Position numbers and translations under genes: made by a program | Source: PALSA-1006 sp036171275 | GTDB taxonomy: Bacteria; Pseudomonadota; Gammaproteobacteria; Burkholderiales; Gallionellaceae | NCBI GenBank assembly: GCA_036171275.1 | Contig: JAVHQT010000015.1 | Span: 62,001 to 126,000, forward strand | DNA: 64,000 bases | Direction of reading: 5' to 3' | Shown here: positions 33,995 through 42,313 of the stretch, piece by piece | Numbering within the stretch: position 1 is the stretch's first letter | Layout of the letters: every line of letters begins with the position of its first letter | The notes under the pieces: model-generated | What the model was told of the DNA's origin: nothing | Seen by the model: the letters and a program-made list of their open reading frames with translations, nothing else | Databases searched by the model: none

Positions 33995-35499
33995 GCCGGT
34001 TCTTACTTCAATTTTGCGCGTGTTGTGGACTGCTCAGTCCAGCTCTGGTTTTTGCTGACTGGGGGAAGCTTCCTGTATTGACTGAGTTAAGTCACTATTC
34101 GAAAGTGAGCCTAGGTTTTGCCTCGCAAGATATTAAAAGTCCGATTTCAATTTTTGGGCATACTTTTCTCGTTTTTCATCATCAAGAAATACCTGAAGCC
34201 GATGCTCTGATTGTCGAGTTTACGGGTGACGCACCTGATTTTCTAGCAGGTGTTTCCGCCCTAATTTCCTCCGTTCCTGGGCGGTATTCACTTAGCTACT
34301 TGTCAGAAAAGAGGCGTCAATATGACGGCGAAAATCGTAGTCTATGGCTATACGGATTGAAATTTGACGAACGTGAATTACAGCGACTGATTGAATATTT
34401 TTTGCAGTCAAAAAACATTCAATATCCTTATGATTTTAGCCAGAAAAATTGCGCTTTTTATGTTGCAATTGCGTTAGCAAATGCAAAGGCAGGACTTGAG
34501 TTTAAGCAAGATGGACTGTTCGTGACTCCTGTGAGTACCTTGCGCTGGGCTCGCTCAGAAAATATGGTGTTCTCAGCTGCGTTCCTCCCCTCAACCCAGT
34601 TGCGAGCAATTGCTGAATATGATGCCTTGCCTAAGCCGCAACGGGAAATGGTCGTCGCTTACTTGCAACGAGCAACAATTCCTTTGCCACAAGATTTGCC
34701 TAGGTCAGTAGGCGATACGGTTTCAGCGGTTGCCGAACATCTCCTTCCCAGAGAAGGAAATGAGAATTCTCGCAATTATTTATATTCAGCAAAGCGAGCT
34801 TTTCCGGGGCACTTGAAACCGATTGATTTGCCTACGAATGAGCCGTCGCTTGAACATGGCTCAGCATCCGTCTCTATTTTGCTATTAACGCAAGCCAATG
34901 CGGCGATCATTTCCTTGAGTCCTGGATTCGTCAGCCTTGAAAATGAAGTCAGAACGGGACAAAGAAATGCAATAGTGCAGGTGTTAAAAACGGATATGTT
35001 GGTCGAAAATTCGGGGATCGTCCGATTGGATCAGTTTCATTTGCTCACCATTGAGTCTAACCAAGCTGCTGAATATTTAAGAGAGGGATTCACTCAATCG
35101 CTTGATGCTTCTTATATAGATTATCGCCGTTATCTGGGCAAAAAATACGCTGAAAATAAAATAAGCTTTGGTCGTGGTGCGAGCTATATATTCGGAGAGC
35201 ACGTTTTTTCCGTGTTGCCGTTGGGGGCATTGATATTCTCTGGAAATGAGAACGGTGACGCCGCGAATGGGTTGCTTGAAATAAGAGTTAATCTTTACAA
35301 GCGTCTGAATGAAAAATTTGCATATACGGCGCAAGTGACACAATCGCTGTTGCAAAACACAGAGATAAAACAGACACAAAACTTTGATTTTATGTGGGCA
35401 GCTCGCCGCAATTGGGGCATTACTTTAAACTTGCACCGTGTGAGATCGAAGCAAACAGACTCTATGTTGACTGGGTTCCGACTAAATTGGTCTTTTTAG
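33991..35499 (+). CDS. DUF4105 (Lnb N-terminal periplasmic domain) protein
   Basis: About 502 residues: a signal peptide (MSRFLLQFCACCGLLSPALV, cleaved near ADWG), then the DUF4105 domain with SIFGHTFLVF and the Cys/Asn motif YPYDFSQKNCAFYV, conserved in this cysteine-peptidase-like family. A C-terminal half follows that looks rich in beta strands and ends in Phe (RLNWSF), as in an outer-membrane barrel. No ATG fits. A TTG at 33991 has GGA upstream and gives a clean signal peptide; an open frame from TTG 33961 is the alternative. Codon use is more AT-rich than in the neighbours. Function unknown. Confidence 0.8.
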   Translation: MSRFLLQFCACCGLLSPALVFADWGKLPVLTELSHYSKVSLGFASQDIKSPISIFGHTFLVFHHQEIPEADALIVEFTGDAPDFLAGVSALISSVPGRYSLSYLSEKRRQYDGENRSLWLYGLKFDERELQRLIEYFLQSKNIQYPYDFSQKNCAFYVAIALANAKAGLEFKQDGLFVTPVSTLRWARSENMVFSAAFLPSTQLRAIAEYDALPKPQREMVVAYLQRATIPLPQDLPRSVGDTVSAVAEHLLPREGNENSRNYLYSAKRAFPGHLKPIDLPTNEPSLEHGSASVSILLLTQANAAIISLSPGFVSLENEVRTGQRNAIVQVLKTDMLVENSGIVRLDQFHLLTIESNQAAEYLREGFTQSLDASYIDYRRYLGKKYAENKISFGRGASYIFGEHVFSVLPLGALIFSGNENGDAANGLLEIRVNLYKRLNEKFAYTAQVTQSLLQNTEIKQTQNFDFMWAARRNWGITLNLHRVRSKQTDSMLTGFRLNWSF

Positions 35500-35590
35500 G
35501 GAACGCTTCACTTATTCCGCTCGTACCGGGGTAGTTGAGAAAAAATACGAAAAAACTCATAAAAATCAATATGTTGCTTTAATTTAACGC

Positions 35591-35631
35591 GCTCAGAGCG
35601 AACGGTTGATTGAATAAGCAATTCCTTAGCG
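35591..35631. repeat. Degenerate intergenic repeat, copy B
   Basis: GCTCAGAGCGAACGGTTGATT followed by TTCCTTAGCG, matching copy A at 2.1 kb over most of about 39 bases. As in copy A, its end encodes the stop codon of the adjacent minus-strand gene (the HAD phosphatase). Confidence 0.45.
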
Positions 35632-36288
35632 CAACGAAATGACTGCCCATCCCTGTGCCAGCGCATGGGCGTGCAACGTCGGGTCTGCATCCACCGCCAC
35701 CGGGGTTTTAACGCTATTTAGCAGGGGCAAATCGTTGCGAGAGTCGCTGTAAAAAGTGGAGTCGCTAAAGCTGTTCCACGACCAACCGCGTTCCGTCATC
35801 CAGCTTTCCAAGCGGCTAATTTTGCCTTCACGAAAACTCGGAACTCCACTGACTTTGCCGGTGAAACGTCCGTTTATTTCTTCCGGCTCAGTGGCGATTA
35901 AATCGGCAATGCCAAACGCAGCGGCAATCGGTGCGGTCACAAATCGATTTGTCGCGGTAATAATGACACAAATATCCCCAGCAGCGCGGTGGCTTGCCAC
36001 TAAATCTAAAGCTTTTTGCCCAATCATGGGGCGAATTTTTTCGTGCATAAATTGCGCGTGCCAAGCGTTTAAAACCGCGTGCGGATGACGCGACAACGGC
36101 TTGAGCTGAAAATCTAAAAACTCAAAAATATCTAAAGTGCCGGCTTGGTATTGCTGGTAAAACGCCAGATTTTTCGCTTCAAAAACCTGACGATCAAACT
36201 CGCCCCGCTCAATCATATATTCTGACCAAGCAAAATCGCTATCGCCGTTGAGTAAAGTATTGTCTAAATCGAATAATGCTAATTTCAT
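35626..36288 (-). CDS. HAD-superfamily phosphatase (HAD-IB, SerB-like)
   Basis: 220 residues: HAD motif I FDLDNTLL (nucleophile Asp7), motif II IITATNRF, a Lys in REGKISRLESW, and motif IV SDSRNDLPLL. An all-helical cap lies at about 20-90, as in the IB subclass with phosphoserine phosphatase. The substrate is not clear; many betaproteobacteria have this second SerB-like protein. It ends inside a repeat element and stands alone. Confidence 0.88.
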   Translation of the reverse strand: MKLALFDLDNTLLNGDSDFAWSEYMIERGEFDRQVFEAKNLAFYQQYQAGTLDIFEFLDFQLKPLSRHPHAVLNAWHAQFMHEKIRPMIGQKALDLVASHRAAGDICVIITATNRFVTAPIAAAFGIADLIATEPEEINGRFTGKVSGVPSFREGKISRLESWMTERGWSWNSFSDSTFYSDSRNDLPLLNSVKTPVAVDADPTLHAHALAQGWAVISLR

Positions 36289-36386
36289 GGATAACGCTTC
36301 CTAGAATTGACAGTTTTGTGCGGAATCTTGCCACTAAAAGTGAGCACAGCAGAGCTTGCGGGCGCAGCAATGAAGCCCCTTAATGT

Positions 36387-38015
36387 CTAAATTTTAAAGC
36401 GACCGACCGCCACTTGCAGATTATTGGCCAGCACTTTAAGTTTTTCAGCTTCCAGCGAAGTTTCAGCGGCTGCTTGGCTGTTTTCTTCGGTCATTTGCGC
36501 TACGCGCTCCACTTGATCAGAAAGATTATCGTTTGCGCTGCATTGTTCTGAAAGCGAAAGAGAAATGTGGTTGACGACATCAACAACCCGCTTCGCGCCC
36601 ACTTTAATTTCAATAATCATGTCGCCGGCTTGATTGGCTAAAGTCACGCCATTGCCGACTTCTTCCACGCTGGTACTCATCGCCAAAACCGCGCTGTGGG
36701 AACTTTGCTGCACCAAGACAATCATGCGGGTAATGTCGTCAGTCGCCTGCGCGGTACGCTCGGCTAATTTTCGTACCTCGTCCGCCACCACGGCGAAACC
36801 TCGACCTTGTTCGCCAGCTCTTGCCGCTTCAATGGCCGCATTCAGCGCCAATAAATTCGTTTGATCGGCGATGTCTTTGATGAGCTGCACAACGGATGAA
36901 ATTTCATTTGAATGTTGCCCGACCTGCTCAATTGTCATCGAGGTATCACGCACCGTATTTGCAATTTGCGCCATTTCTTTGGATGCTTTATCAATAATTT
37001 CGCCGCCACTGGACGACAATTCGCCAGAATGCCGAGAAATATCCAATGCTTCGCGTGCGCTGTCGGAGACTTGGTTGGTGGTGACTGTCATTTGCTCAAC
37101 TGCGGCCGCCATGGCAGAAGTTGATTCACTTTGTCTAGAGGCGCTGGACGCCAGATGGCCGGAAGAAGCTGAAAGCGTTTGTGCAGAAATCGAGACTTTG
37201 CCTGCGCTATCGAGCACACGGGAAAGCGTTTGCTGTAAGCCGCCCAGTAACTCGTCAAATGCCTTCGCTGTTTCACCCACCTCATCGCTATTTTCTAAGG
37301 CAACGCGCTGGGTAAAATCGCCTGATTTGCCAACGTTAGTAATTGTTGAACGCATCCGATTTAATGGGCTGGTGATCGAATGGATAATCGATACTGCGCT
37401 AAATAACCCGATTAACACCACCGCAATGCCGACAATAATGGCTAAATTACGAATCGCACTTGCCGTGGCTTGAATTTGTTGGGTACTTAAATTTACTTTT
37501 GATTCTTGGAAATCATCCAGATTTTTAACCGCAGTTAAAAATGGAACCAGCATCGGAATCATCTCTTCGCCAGCGACATAACTGGCTTCTTCGCGCTTGC
37601 CTTCTTTTACCAAGGAGACCACTTTTTCAAGCCCCGCAACATACAAACCGCGCTCTTTTTTGATCGCCTCCAGTAATTTTTGATCGGCAGCCGATCCGGC
37701 TAATTCTTCGCTCAACGTGGCCAATAACGCATCATTTTGTGCATTTCTGGCTTGGATTTGTTCAATAATTTTTGCATTGATTGCACTGTCGCTGTTGAGC
37801 AACATTTCCATACTGGCAATGGCATTATCTTTGACCGCCATATTAATCGTATTAACTCTGGTTTTATTGCTTAGATCGGCTTGAATTCTGACTGATTCAG
37901 CATCCATGGTGACCAAGCGGGAAATCACCAGAATGGATAAAAATACCACCAGAAACAAAATTAAACCAAACCCCAAAGTTAGTTTTTTACCAATATTTAA
38001 CGCCGGCATATTCAT
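36387..38015 (-). CDS. Methyl-accepting chemotaxis protein
   Basis: 542 residues. First membrane helix about 12-35, a periplasmic helical bundle of the 4HB_MCP type about 36-190, second helix about 191-213, HAMP to about 265, then the cytoplasmic signalling coil. The hairpin tip reads LIKDIADQTNLLALNAAIEAARAGEQGRGFAVVADEVRKLAERT, split here as the family standard. The C-terminus has no NWETF-like CheR tether. Ligand unknown. No che genes are in the window. The upstream gene encodes an exported helical protein with the look of the same sensor fold. Confidence 0.93.
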   Translation of the reverse strand: MNMPALNIGKKLTLGFGLILFLVVFLSILVISRLVTMDAESVRIQADLSNKTRVNTINMAVKDNAIASMEMLLNSDSAINAKIIEQIQARNAQNDALLATLSEELAGSAADQKLLEAIKKERGLYVAGLEKVVSLVKEGKREEASYVAGEEMIPMLVPFLTAVKNLDDFQESKVNLSTQQIQATASAIRNLAIIVGIAVVLIGLFSAVSIIHSITSPLNRMRSTITNVGKSGDFTQRVALENSDEVGETAKAFDELLGGLQQTLSRVLDSAGKVSISAQTLSASSGHLASSASRQSESTSAMAAAVEQMTVTTNQVSDSAREALDISRHSGELSSSGGEIIDKASKEMAQIANTVRDTSMTIEQVGQHSNEISSVVQLIKDIADQTNLLALNAAIEAARAGEQGRGFAVVADEVRKLAERTAQATDDITRMIVLVQQSSHSAVLAMSTSVEEVGNGVTLANQAGDMIIEIKVGAKRVVDVVNHISLSLSEQCSANDNLSDQVERVAQMTEENSQAAAETSLEAEKLKVLANNLQVAVGRFKI

Positions 38016-38054
38016 TAGCGATACCTTTAAATTATGTTTAAAATCATGGACTTA

Positions 38055-38092
38055 TAAAAACTGCGTTCTTTTGGATTCCTGGAAGAACGCAG
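38055..38092 (-). terminator. Terminator between the exported helical protein and the chemoreceptor
   Basis: CTGCGTTCTT (38061-38070) and AAGAACGCAG (38083-38092) form a perfect 10-bp stem with a 12-base loop, followed on the minus strand by TTTTTATAAG. It ends the 38.1-38.5 kb gene before the chemoreceptor gene. Confidence 0.75.
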
Positions 38093-38104
38093 CCCCTTTC
38101 CAGT

Positions 38105-38512
38105 TTAATCACCTAGTTCGCTAATTAAAGACTGGCAGCGAGTAATTCTTTGTTTTTGAATGCCACCGGCAATGCTTTTTGCCCGCGCATCATCGCCCTT
38201 CAAAATCGCCGGTACTAATTCTCTTTCGCGCGTTTCTTTAAAGGCACGCCAAGTATCAACCAGCTCTTTAAATTGCGCTTCTTTGCCAGCGGGTGCTTTC
38301 ATTTTTGCCAAATGCGCACTGACTGCATCGGCGGTCTCCTGTACCTTTTTTTGCATCGCCGAACCCCGTTGTTCCGCGTGTAACATCATGCTAACCAACG
38401 ATTCTCTTGCTGCGCTCATTTCGGTACGCAAAGTGCCGAATTCACCGGCGTTCGCAGCGACGGAAACGCATAACAAAGCCACAATCGAAGCGACTCCAAC
38501 TAATTTTTTCAT
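38105..38512 (-). CDS. Exported four-helix-like protein next to a chemoreceptor
   Basis: 135 residues: a signal peptide (MKKLVGVASIVALLCVSVAANA), then a fully helical, charged region. Its pattern (TWRAFKETRERELVPAIL, then GDDARAKSIAG) recalls the periplasmic 4HB sensor domain of chemoreceptors, but there is no membrane helix and no signalling domain. It could be a free periplasmic ligand binder for the adjacent receptor. I do not recognise the family. A terminator separates it from the receptor gene, and a perfect palindrome lies just upstream. Confidence 0.75.
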   Translation of the reverse strand: MKKLVGVASIVALLCVSVAANAGEFGTLRTEMSAARESLVSMMLHAEQRGSAMQKKVQETADAVSAHLAKMKAPAGKEAQFKELVDTWRAFKETRERELVPAILKGDDARAKSIAGGIQKQRITRCQSLISELGD

Positions 38513-38547
38513 CGTATTTTGCCTTTCATTTTAGGGGTTAAAGTCAT

Positions 38548-38566
38548 GTTTACCGAATTGGTAAAC
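38548..38566. promoter_or_regulatory. Palindrome upstream of the exported helical protein gene
   Basis: GTTTACC, five bases, GGTAAAC: a perfect 7-bp inverted repeat, 36 bases before the ATG at 38512. The size and place fit a dimeric repressor or activator site. The regulator is not known. Confidence 0.45.
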
Positions 38567-39214
38567 GAAAGAAAATATAACAGAACATTCGCTTCTTGCA
38601 TAAAAACAGTCACGCTTAAGCGCATTTTTTGTTTCGCAGCTGAAAAATTCTAGCGAATCATTGGTTACGTCATCAGTCAAATAGACGGCAAAAACAGCCT
38701 GTTTTTGAATCGCCCCCAATTTTTTCAAACTGTGTCTTTAGCATGATGACAGAGGCATAAATTCAACGTTTGGTTTCAACTCACCAATCCGCGAACACTT
38801 CATCGCAATTCATTTTTGCGTTGCAACGCTGACCTGAAGGCTAAAACACGCACCACCTAGCACCGAAGGCGCATTGTATTTATCTGTGAAAACCCGAGCA
38901 GGAAAGACGTGAAAAGACGCAGCGAGCGAAAGCAAAGTTGAATCCAGAAAGCCGTGGCAAAATCACTGATTCCTGCTCTTTTAGAAGGAAGGCTAGAATG
39001 GAGTGCAAACGAATGGCCGTGCATCGGGCTTTTAATAATATTCCTTAAATAAATCAATAAGTTATATTTGTTTTTGCGAAAAATAATTCGCATATAAACC
39101 GTTTGATATGCGGATAAATTCACACACACGGCGTGTTGAGCTGTTTTTTTAGGAATAAATCGGCGCTGCTGTATCAGAAATTGCCGGTAAATCGGATCAG
39201 AAAGCGTAATCCGT
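38567..39214. other. Long gene-poor spacer
   Basis: About 650 bases between two divergent genes. I see no gene: the longest frames here have no Shine-Dalgarno and no domain. It contains an IHF-like AATCAATAAGTTA at 39052-39064, preceded by AAATA as in the copies at 44.7 and 53.4 kb. The block 38870-39030 could be a worn repeat or gene remnant. Confidence 0.4.
39052..39064 (+). other. IHF-consensus site
   Basis: AATCAATAAGTTA fits WATCAANNNNTTR exactly and sits in an AT-rich tract about 150 bases before the glnS promoter. Confidence 0.4.
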
Positions 39215-39244
39215 TTGAATTAAGAACTTGCTTTCAGGTAAAAT
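39215..39244 (+). promoter_or_regulatory. Sigma-70 promoter of glnS
   Basis: -35 TTGAAT (39215-39220), 18-base spacer, -10 TAAAAT (39239-39244), about 32 bases before the glnS ATG. Confidence 0.5.
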
Positions 39245-39276
39245 TTGGTCATTCCTAATTTGCCCGGTTTAACGCA

Positions 39277-40953
39277 ATGAGCAATTCAACTTCAGTTTCG
39301 TCCGCCTCCAATTTTATCCGCAGCATTATTGAACATGACTTATCCACGGGTAAACACACCGCCATTGCCACGCGATTTCCCCCTGAGCCCAATGGTTATT
39401 TGCACGTTGGTCACGCCAAATCCATTTGCCTGAATTTTGGTTTAGCCAATGATTACAGAGGGTTATGTAATTTGCGCTTTGACGATACTAACCCTGAAAA
39501 AGAAAGTGACGAATATGCTCAGTCGATTCAGGAGGATGTGAATTGGCTAGGCTTTCAGTGGCACGGTGAGGTGCGTTGGGCGTCGGATTACTTTGATGCG
39601 CTGTATGCTTTTGCGCTGGAATTAATTCAAAAAGGATTGGCATATGTCGATGATTTGTCGCACGAGCAAATGCGCGAATATCGCGGCACGCTGACCCACG
39701 CCGGCAAAAATAGCCCGAATCGCGACCGCGCCATTGCAGAGAATTTAGATTTATTTAGGCGAATGAAAAACGGTGACTTTGCCGACGGCACCTTGGTTTT
39801 ACGTGCCAAAATTGATATGGCATCGCCCAATATGAACTTGCGCGATCCGGCGATTTACCGTATTCGTCGTGTACACCACATTCGCACCGGTGATAAATGG
39901 TGCATTTACCCCATGTACGATTACACCCATTGCATTTCTGATGCGTTGGAAGGGATTACCCATTCGATTTGTACGTTGGAATTTGAGGATCATCGCCCGC
40001 TGTACGACTGGGTTCTGGACAACATCACTATCCCTTGCCATCCACGTCAATATGAATTTTCACGTTTGGAATTGCACTACACCATTACCAGTAAGCGCAA
40101 ATTATTGCAGTTAGTGAACGAAAAACACGTCAGCGGTTGGGACGATCCGCGTATGCCTACGATTAGTGGGATGCGCCGGCGCGGTTACACGGCAGCCGGT
40201 ATTCGTGAATTTGCCAAACGGATTGGCGTTTCTAAAAGCGAAAACAATGTCGATATGGCGATTATGGAAAGCGCGATTCGTGAAGATTTAGAGCTACGTG
40301 CGCCACGTGTGATGGCGGTGCTCAATCCCTTGAAAGTTACGATTAGCAATGCGGCGGGTGCGCAAACGCGCAGGGCTGATTTTCATCCCAATCAACCGGA
40401 ATTGGGGCAGCGTGAAGTTTATTTCAGTGAAAACTTGCTGATTGAAGCGGATGACTTTGCCGAAGTGCCGCCTGCGGGCTGGAAACGACTGACCTTGGGC
40501 GGCGAAATTCGCCTGCGGCACAGTTATGTGATGCGCTGCGACGAGGTGTTGAAAAATACCGAAGGCCAGATTATTGAATTGCGTTGCAGTATTGATCACG
40601 CCACGTTGGGGAAAAATCCTGAAGGTCGAAAAGTAAAAGGGGTGATTCATTTTGTTTCTGCCGCTGACGCGTTGCCAGCAGAAATTCGCTTATACGATCG
40701 GTTATTTACCGTTGCAGAACCTGATGGCAATAAAGAAGTTGATTTTTGTACGTATCTCAATCCAACTTCTTTAACCGTGGTGCAGGGTTGGGTAGAAAGT
40801 GCGGTCAAACACGCAAGCCCAGAAACGCATTTCCAATTTGAACGACTGGGCTATTTCGTTACCGATCGCCGCGAGCATCAAAAAAACGGTCAGCTCATTT
40901 TTAATCGAACCGTCACCTTAAAAGATTCGTGGACAAAAGAACACACAGCTTGA
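39277..40953 (+). CDS. glnS: Glutaminyl-tRNA synthetase
   Basis: GlnRS charges tRNA-Gln directly. 558 residues: a class I core with RFPPEPNGYLHVGHAKS (HIGH variant HVGH at 43-46), TRFDDTNPEKE-like LRFDDTNPEKES, the KMSKS-equivalent ITSKRKL, then the two C-terminal beta-barrel anticodon-binding domains. Its presence implies that glutamine does not have to be made by the tRNA-dependent amidase route. Confidence 0.97.
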   Translation: MSNSTSVSSASNFIRSIIEHDLSTGKHTAIATRFPPEPNGYLHVGHAKSICLNFGLANDYRGLCNLRFDDTNPEKESDEYAQSIQEDVNWLGFQWHGEVRWASDYFDALYAFALELIQKGLAYVDDLSHEQMREYRGTLTHAGKNSPNRDRAIAENLDLFRRMKNGDFADGTLVLRAKIDMASPNMNLRDPAIYRIRRVHHIRTGDKWCIYPMYDYTHCISDALEGITHSICTLEFEDHRPLYDWVLDNITIPCHPRQYEFSRLELHYTITSKRKLLQLVNEKHVSGWDDPRMPTISGMRRRGYTAAGIREFAKRIGVSKSENNVDMAIMESAIREDLELRAPRVMAVLNPLKVTISNAAGAQTRRADFHPNQPELGQREVYFSENLLIEADDFAEVPPAGWKRLTLGGEIRLRHSYVMRCDEVLKNTEGQIIELRCSIDHATLGKNPEGRKVKGVIHFVSAADALPAEIRLYDRLFTVAEPDGNKEVDFCTYLNPTSLTVVQGWVESAVKHASPETHFQFERLGYFVTDRREHQKNGQLIFNRTVTLKDSWTKEHTA

Positions 40954-40977
40954 AAAATCCCCGCTTTGGGTTTGATC

Positions 40978-40986
40978 TGCTAGAAT
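40978..40986 (+). promoter_or_regulatory. Possible extended -10 promoter of prk
   Basis: TGCTAGAAT fits an extended -10. It lies 37 bases before the phosphoribulokinase ATG, which has GGAGAG as a Shine-Dalgarno. Confidence 0.4.
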
Positions 40987-41023
40987 TGTGGAAAATTTTT
41001 AATCACCCTCAGGAGAGTAGAAC

Positions 41024-41914
41024 ATGTCACAAAAACATCCCGTTATTGTTGTTACTGGTTCATCGGGCGCAGGTACAACCACCGCTAAACGCGCCTTTGA
41101 AAACATTTTCCGTCGTGAAAACATTCGTGCGGCCGTGATCGAAGGTGACAGCTTGCATAGTCTAGACCGCATGGCATTTCGCGCAGCCGCAGCAGAAGCG
41201 GCTAAGGCGGGTCATAACACGTTCAGCCATTTTGGACCTGAAGCTAACCATTTCGACAAAATAGAAGAAATGTTTAAAGAATATGGCAATACAGGCATGT
41301 GCAAACGCCGTTATTATGTGCATAGCGAACCTGAGGCGATTGAACATAATAAACATTTTGGGCTGACTAATTTAGCGCCAGGTTTGTTTACCCCGTGGGA
41401 AGATATTGAGGCTGATTCAGACTTGCTGTTTTACGAAGGCCTGCACGGCATGGTTCACACCGACAAAGTAAATGCAGCGCAGCACGTTGATTTGAGCATT
41501 GGAGTAGTGCCGGTTGTCAATTTGGAATGGATTCAAAAAATTCACCGCGACAAAGCAGAGCGAGGCTATTCTGCCGAAGCGACGGTCGATACCATCATGC
41601 GCCGGATGCCAGATTACATTAATTTCATCACGCCGCAATTTACCTACACCGACATCAATTTTCAACGCGTTGCCACGGTGGATACCTCCAACCCATTTAT
41701 CGCGCGCGACATTCCAACGCCCGATGAAAGCTTTGTGGTGATTCGTTTCCGTAATCATCGGAACATTGATTTTTCTCACTTGCTGGACATGATTGATGGC
41801 TCCTTCATCTCTCGTTCTAACACAATCGTCGTTCCCGGCGGAAAAATGAGCTTGGCAATGGAAGTTATTTTGTCGCCAATCATGTATGAAATGATTGACA
41901 ATAAAAAGAAATAA
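41024..41914 (+). CDS. prkB: Phosphoribulokinase (proteobacterial class I)
   Basis: PRK phosphorylates ribulose 5-phosphate to RuBP, the CO2 acceptor of RuBisCO. 296 residues: P-loop GSSGAGTTT at 12-20, IEGDSLHSLDR, a FYEGLHGMV block, and PDYINFITPQF. It resembles the allosteric octameric bacterial enzyme. PRK has no other common role, so the organism probably fixes CO2 by the Calvin cycle. It stands apart from any cbb genes, as in several chemolithoautotrophic betaproteobacteria. It has its own terminator. Confidence 0.95.
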   Translation: MSQKHPVIVVTGSSGAGTTTAKRAFENIFRRENIRAAVIEGDSLHSLDRMAFRAAAAEAAKAGHNTFSHFGPEANHFDKIEEMFKEYGNTGMCKRRYYVHSEPEAIEHNKHFGLTNLAPGLFTPWEDIEADSDLLFYEGLHGMVHTDKVNAAQHVDLSIGVVPVVNLEWIQKIHRDKAERGYSAEATVDTIMRRMPDYINFITPQFTYTDINFQRVATVDTSNPFIARDIPTPDESFVVIRFRNHRNIDFSHLLDMIDGSFISRSNTIVVPGGKMSLAMEVILSPIMYEMIDNKKK

Positions 41915-41932
41915 CATTGAGTAATGCAAGGC

Positions 41933-41968
41933 AACGGGGGACTGAAATTCAGTTCCCCGTTTTTATTT
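41933..41968 (+). terminator. Terminator after phosphoribulokinase
   Basis: AACGGGGGACTGA and TCAGTTCCCCGTT pair over 13 positions with one G-T, around a 3-base loop, followed by TTTTATTTG. Confidence 0.8.
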
Positions 41969-42313
41969 GTAACCATTTGAAATGCTGAGTCACAGGTGTT
42001 AAAGCTTAAATCCGCCGCCGCAGCCACGGTGTCTGCGCATTGAGTGACATTTGCAATCCTGCAACTGCGTTCAGTAGTTTAAAAATTTGCCTTGAGTTAG
42101 GTTGGGTATAATTACGTAAATATATGATTATAAACAGTTTTTTATTATTTAGCCGTGGGTGCAGCACGTTAATCAGTACAGATTGGGTCTGCCAAGAATA
42201 GACAAAGCAGGATTGATTCCGTTTTGTGCTCTCTAAACCCGGTCTTTAAGTCGCCTTGGCGCGCCGCGCCTTCCCGCTGGCTGGGCGGGGTTTGAAATCA
42301 ACGAGGAATTTGA
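41969..42313. other. Intergenic region before uvrD
   Basis: About 345 bases without a gene. Contains a TATAAT at 42107-42112 with a poor -35, and an IHF-like AATCATATATTTA on the minus strand at 42117-42129. No tRNA fold was found. A Shine-Dalgarno (GAGGA) precedes uvrD. Confidence 0.4.

Noticed and set aside
38857..39129. 90-codon minus-strand frame in the glnS spacer
   Set aside because: No ribosome site, low-complexity hydrophobic and basic mix, no recognisable domain; treated as non-coding or remnant.
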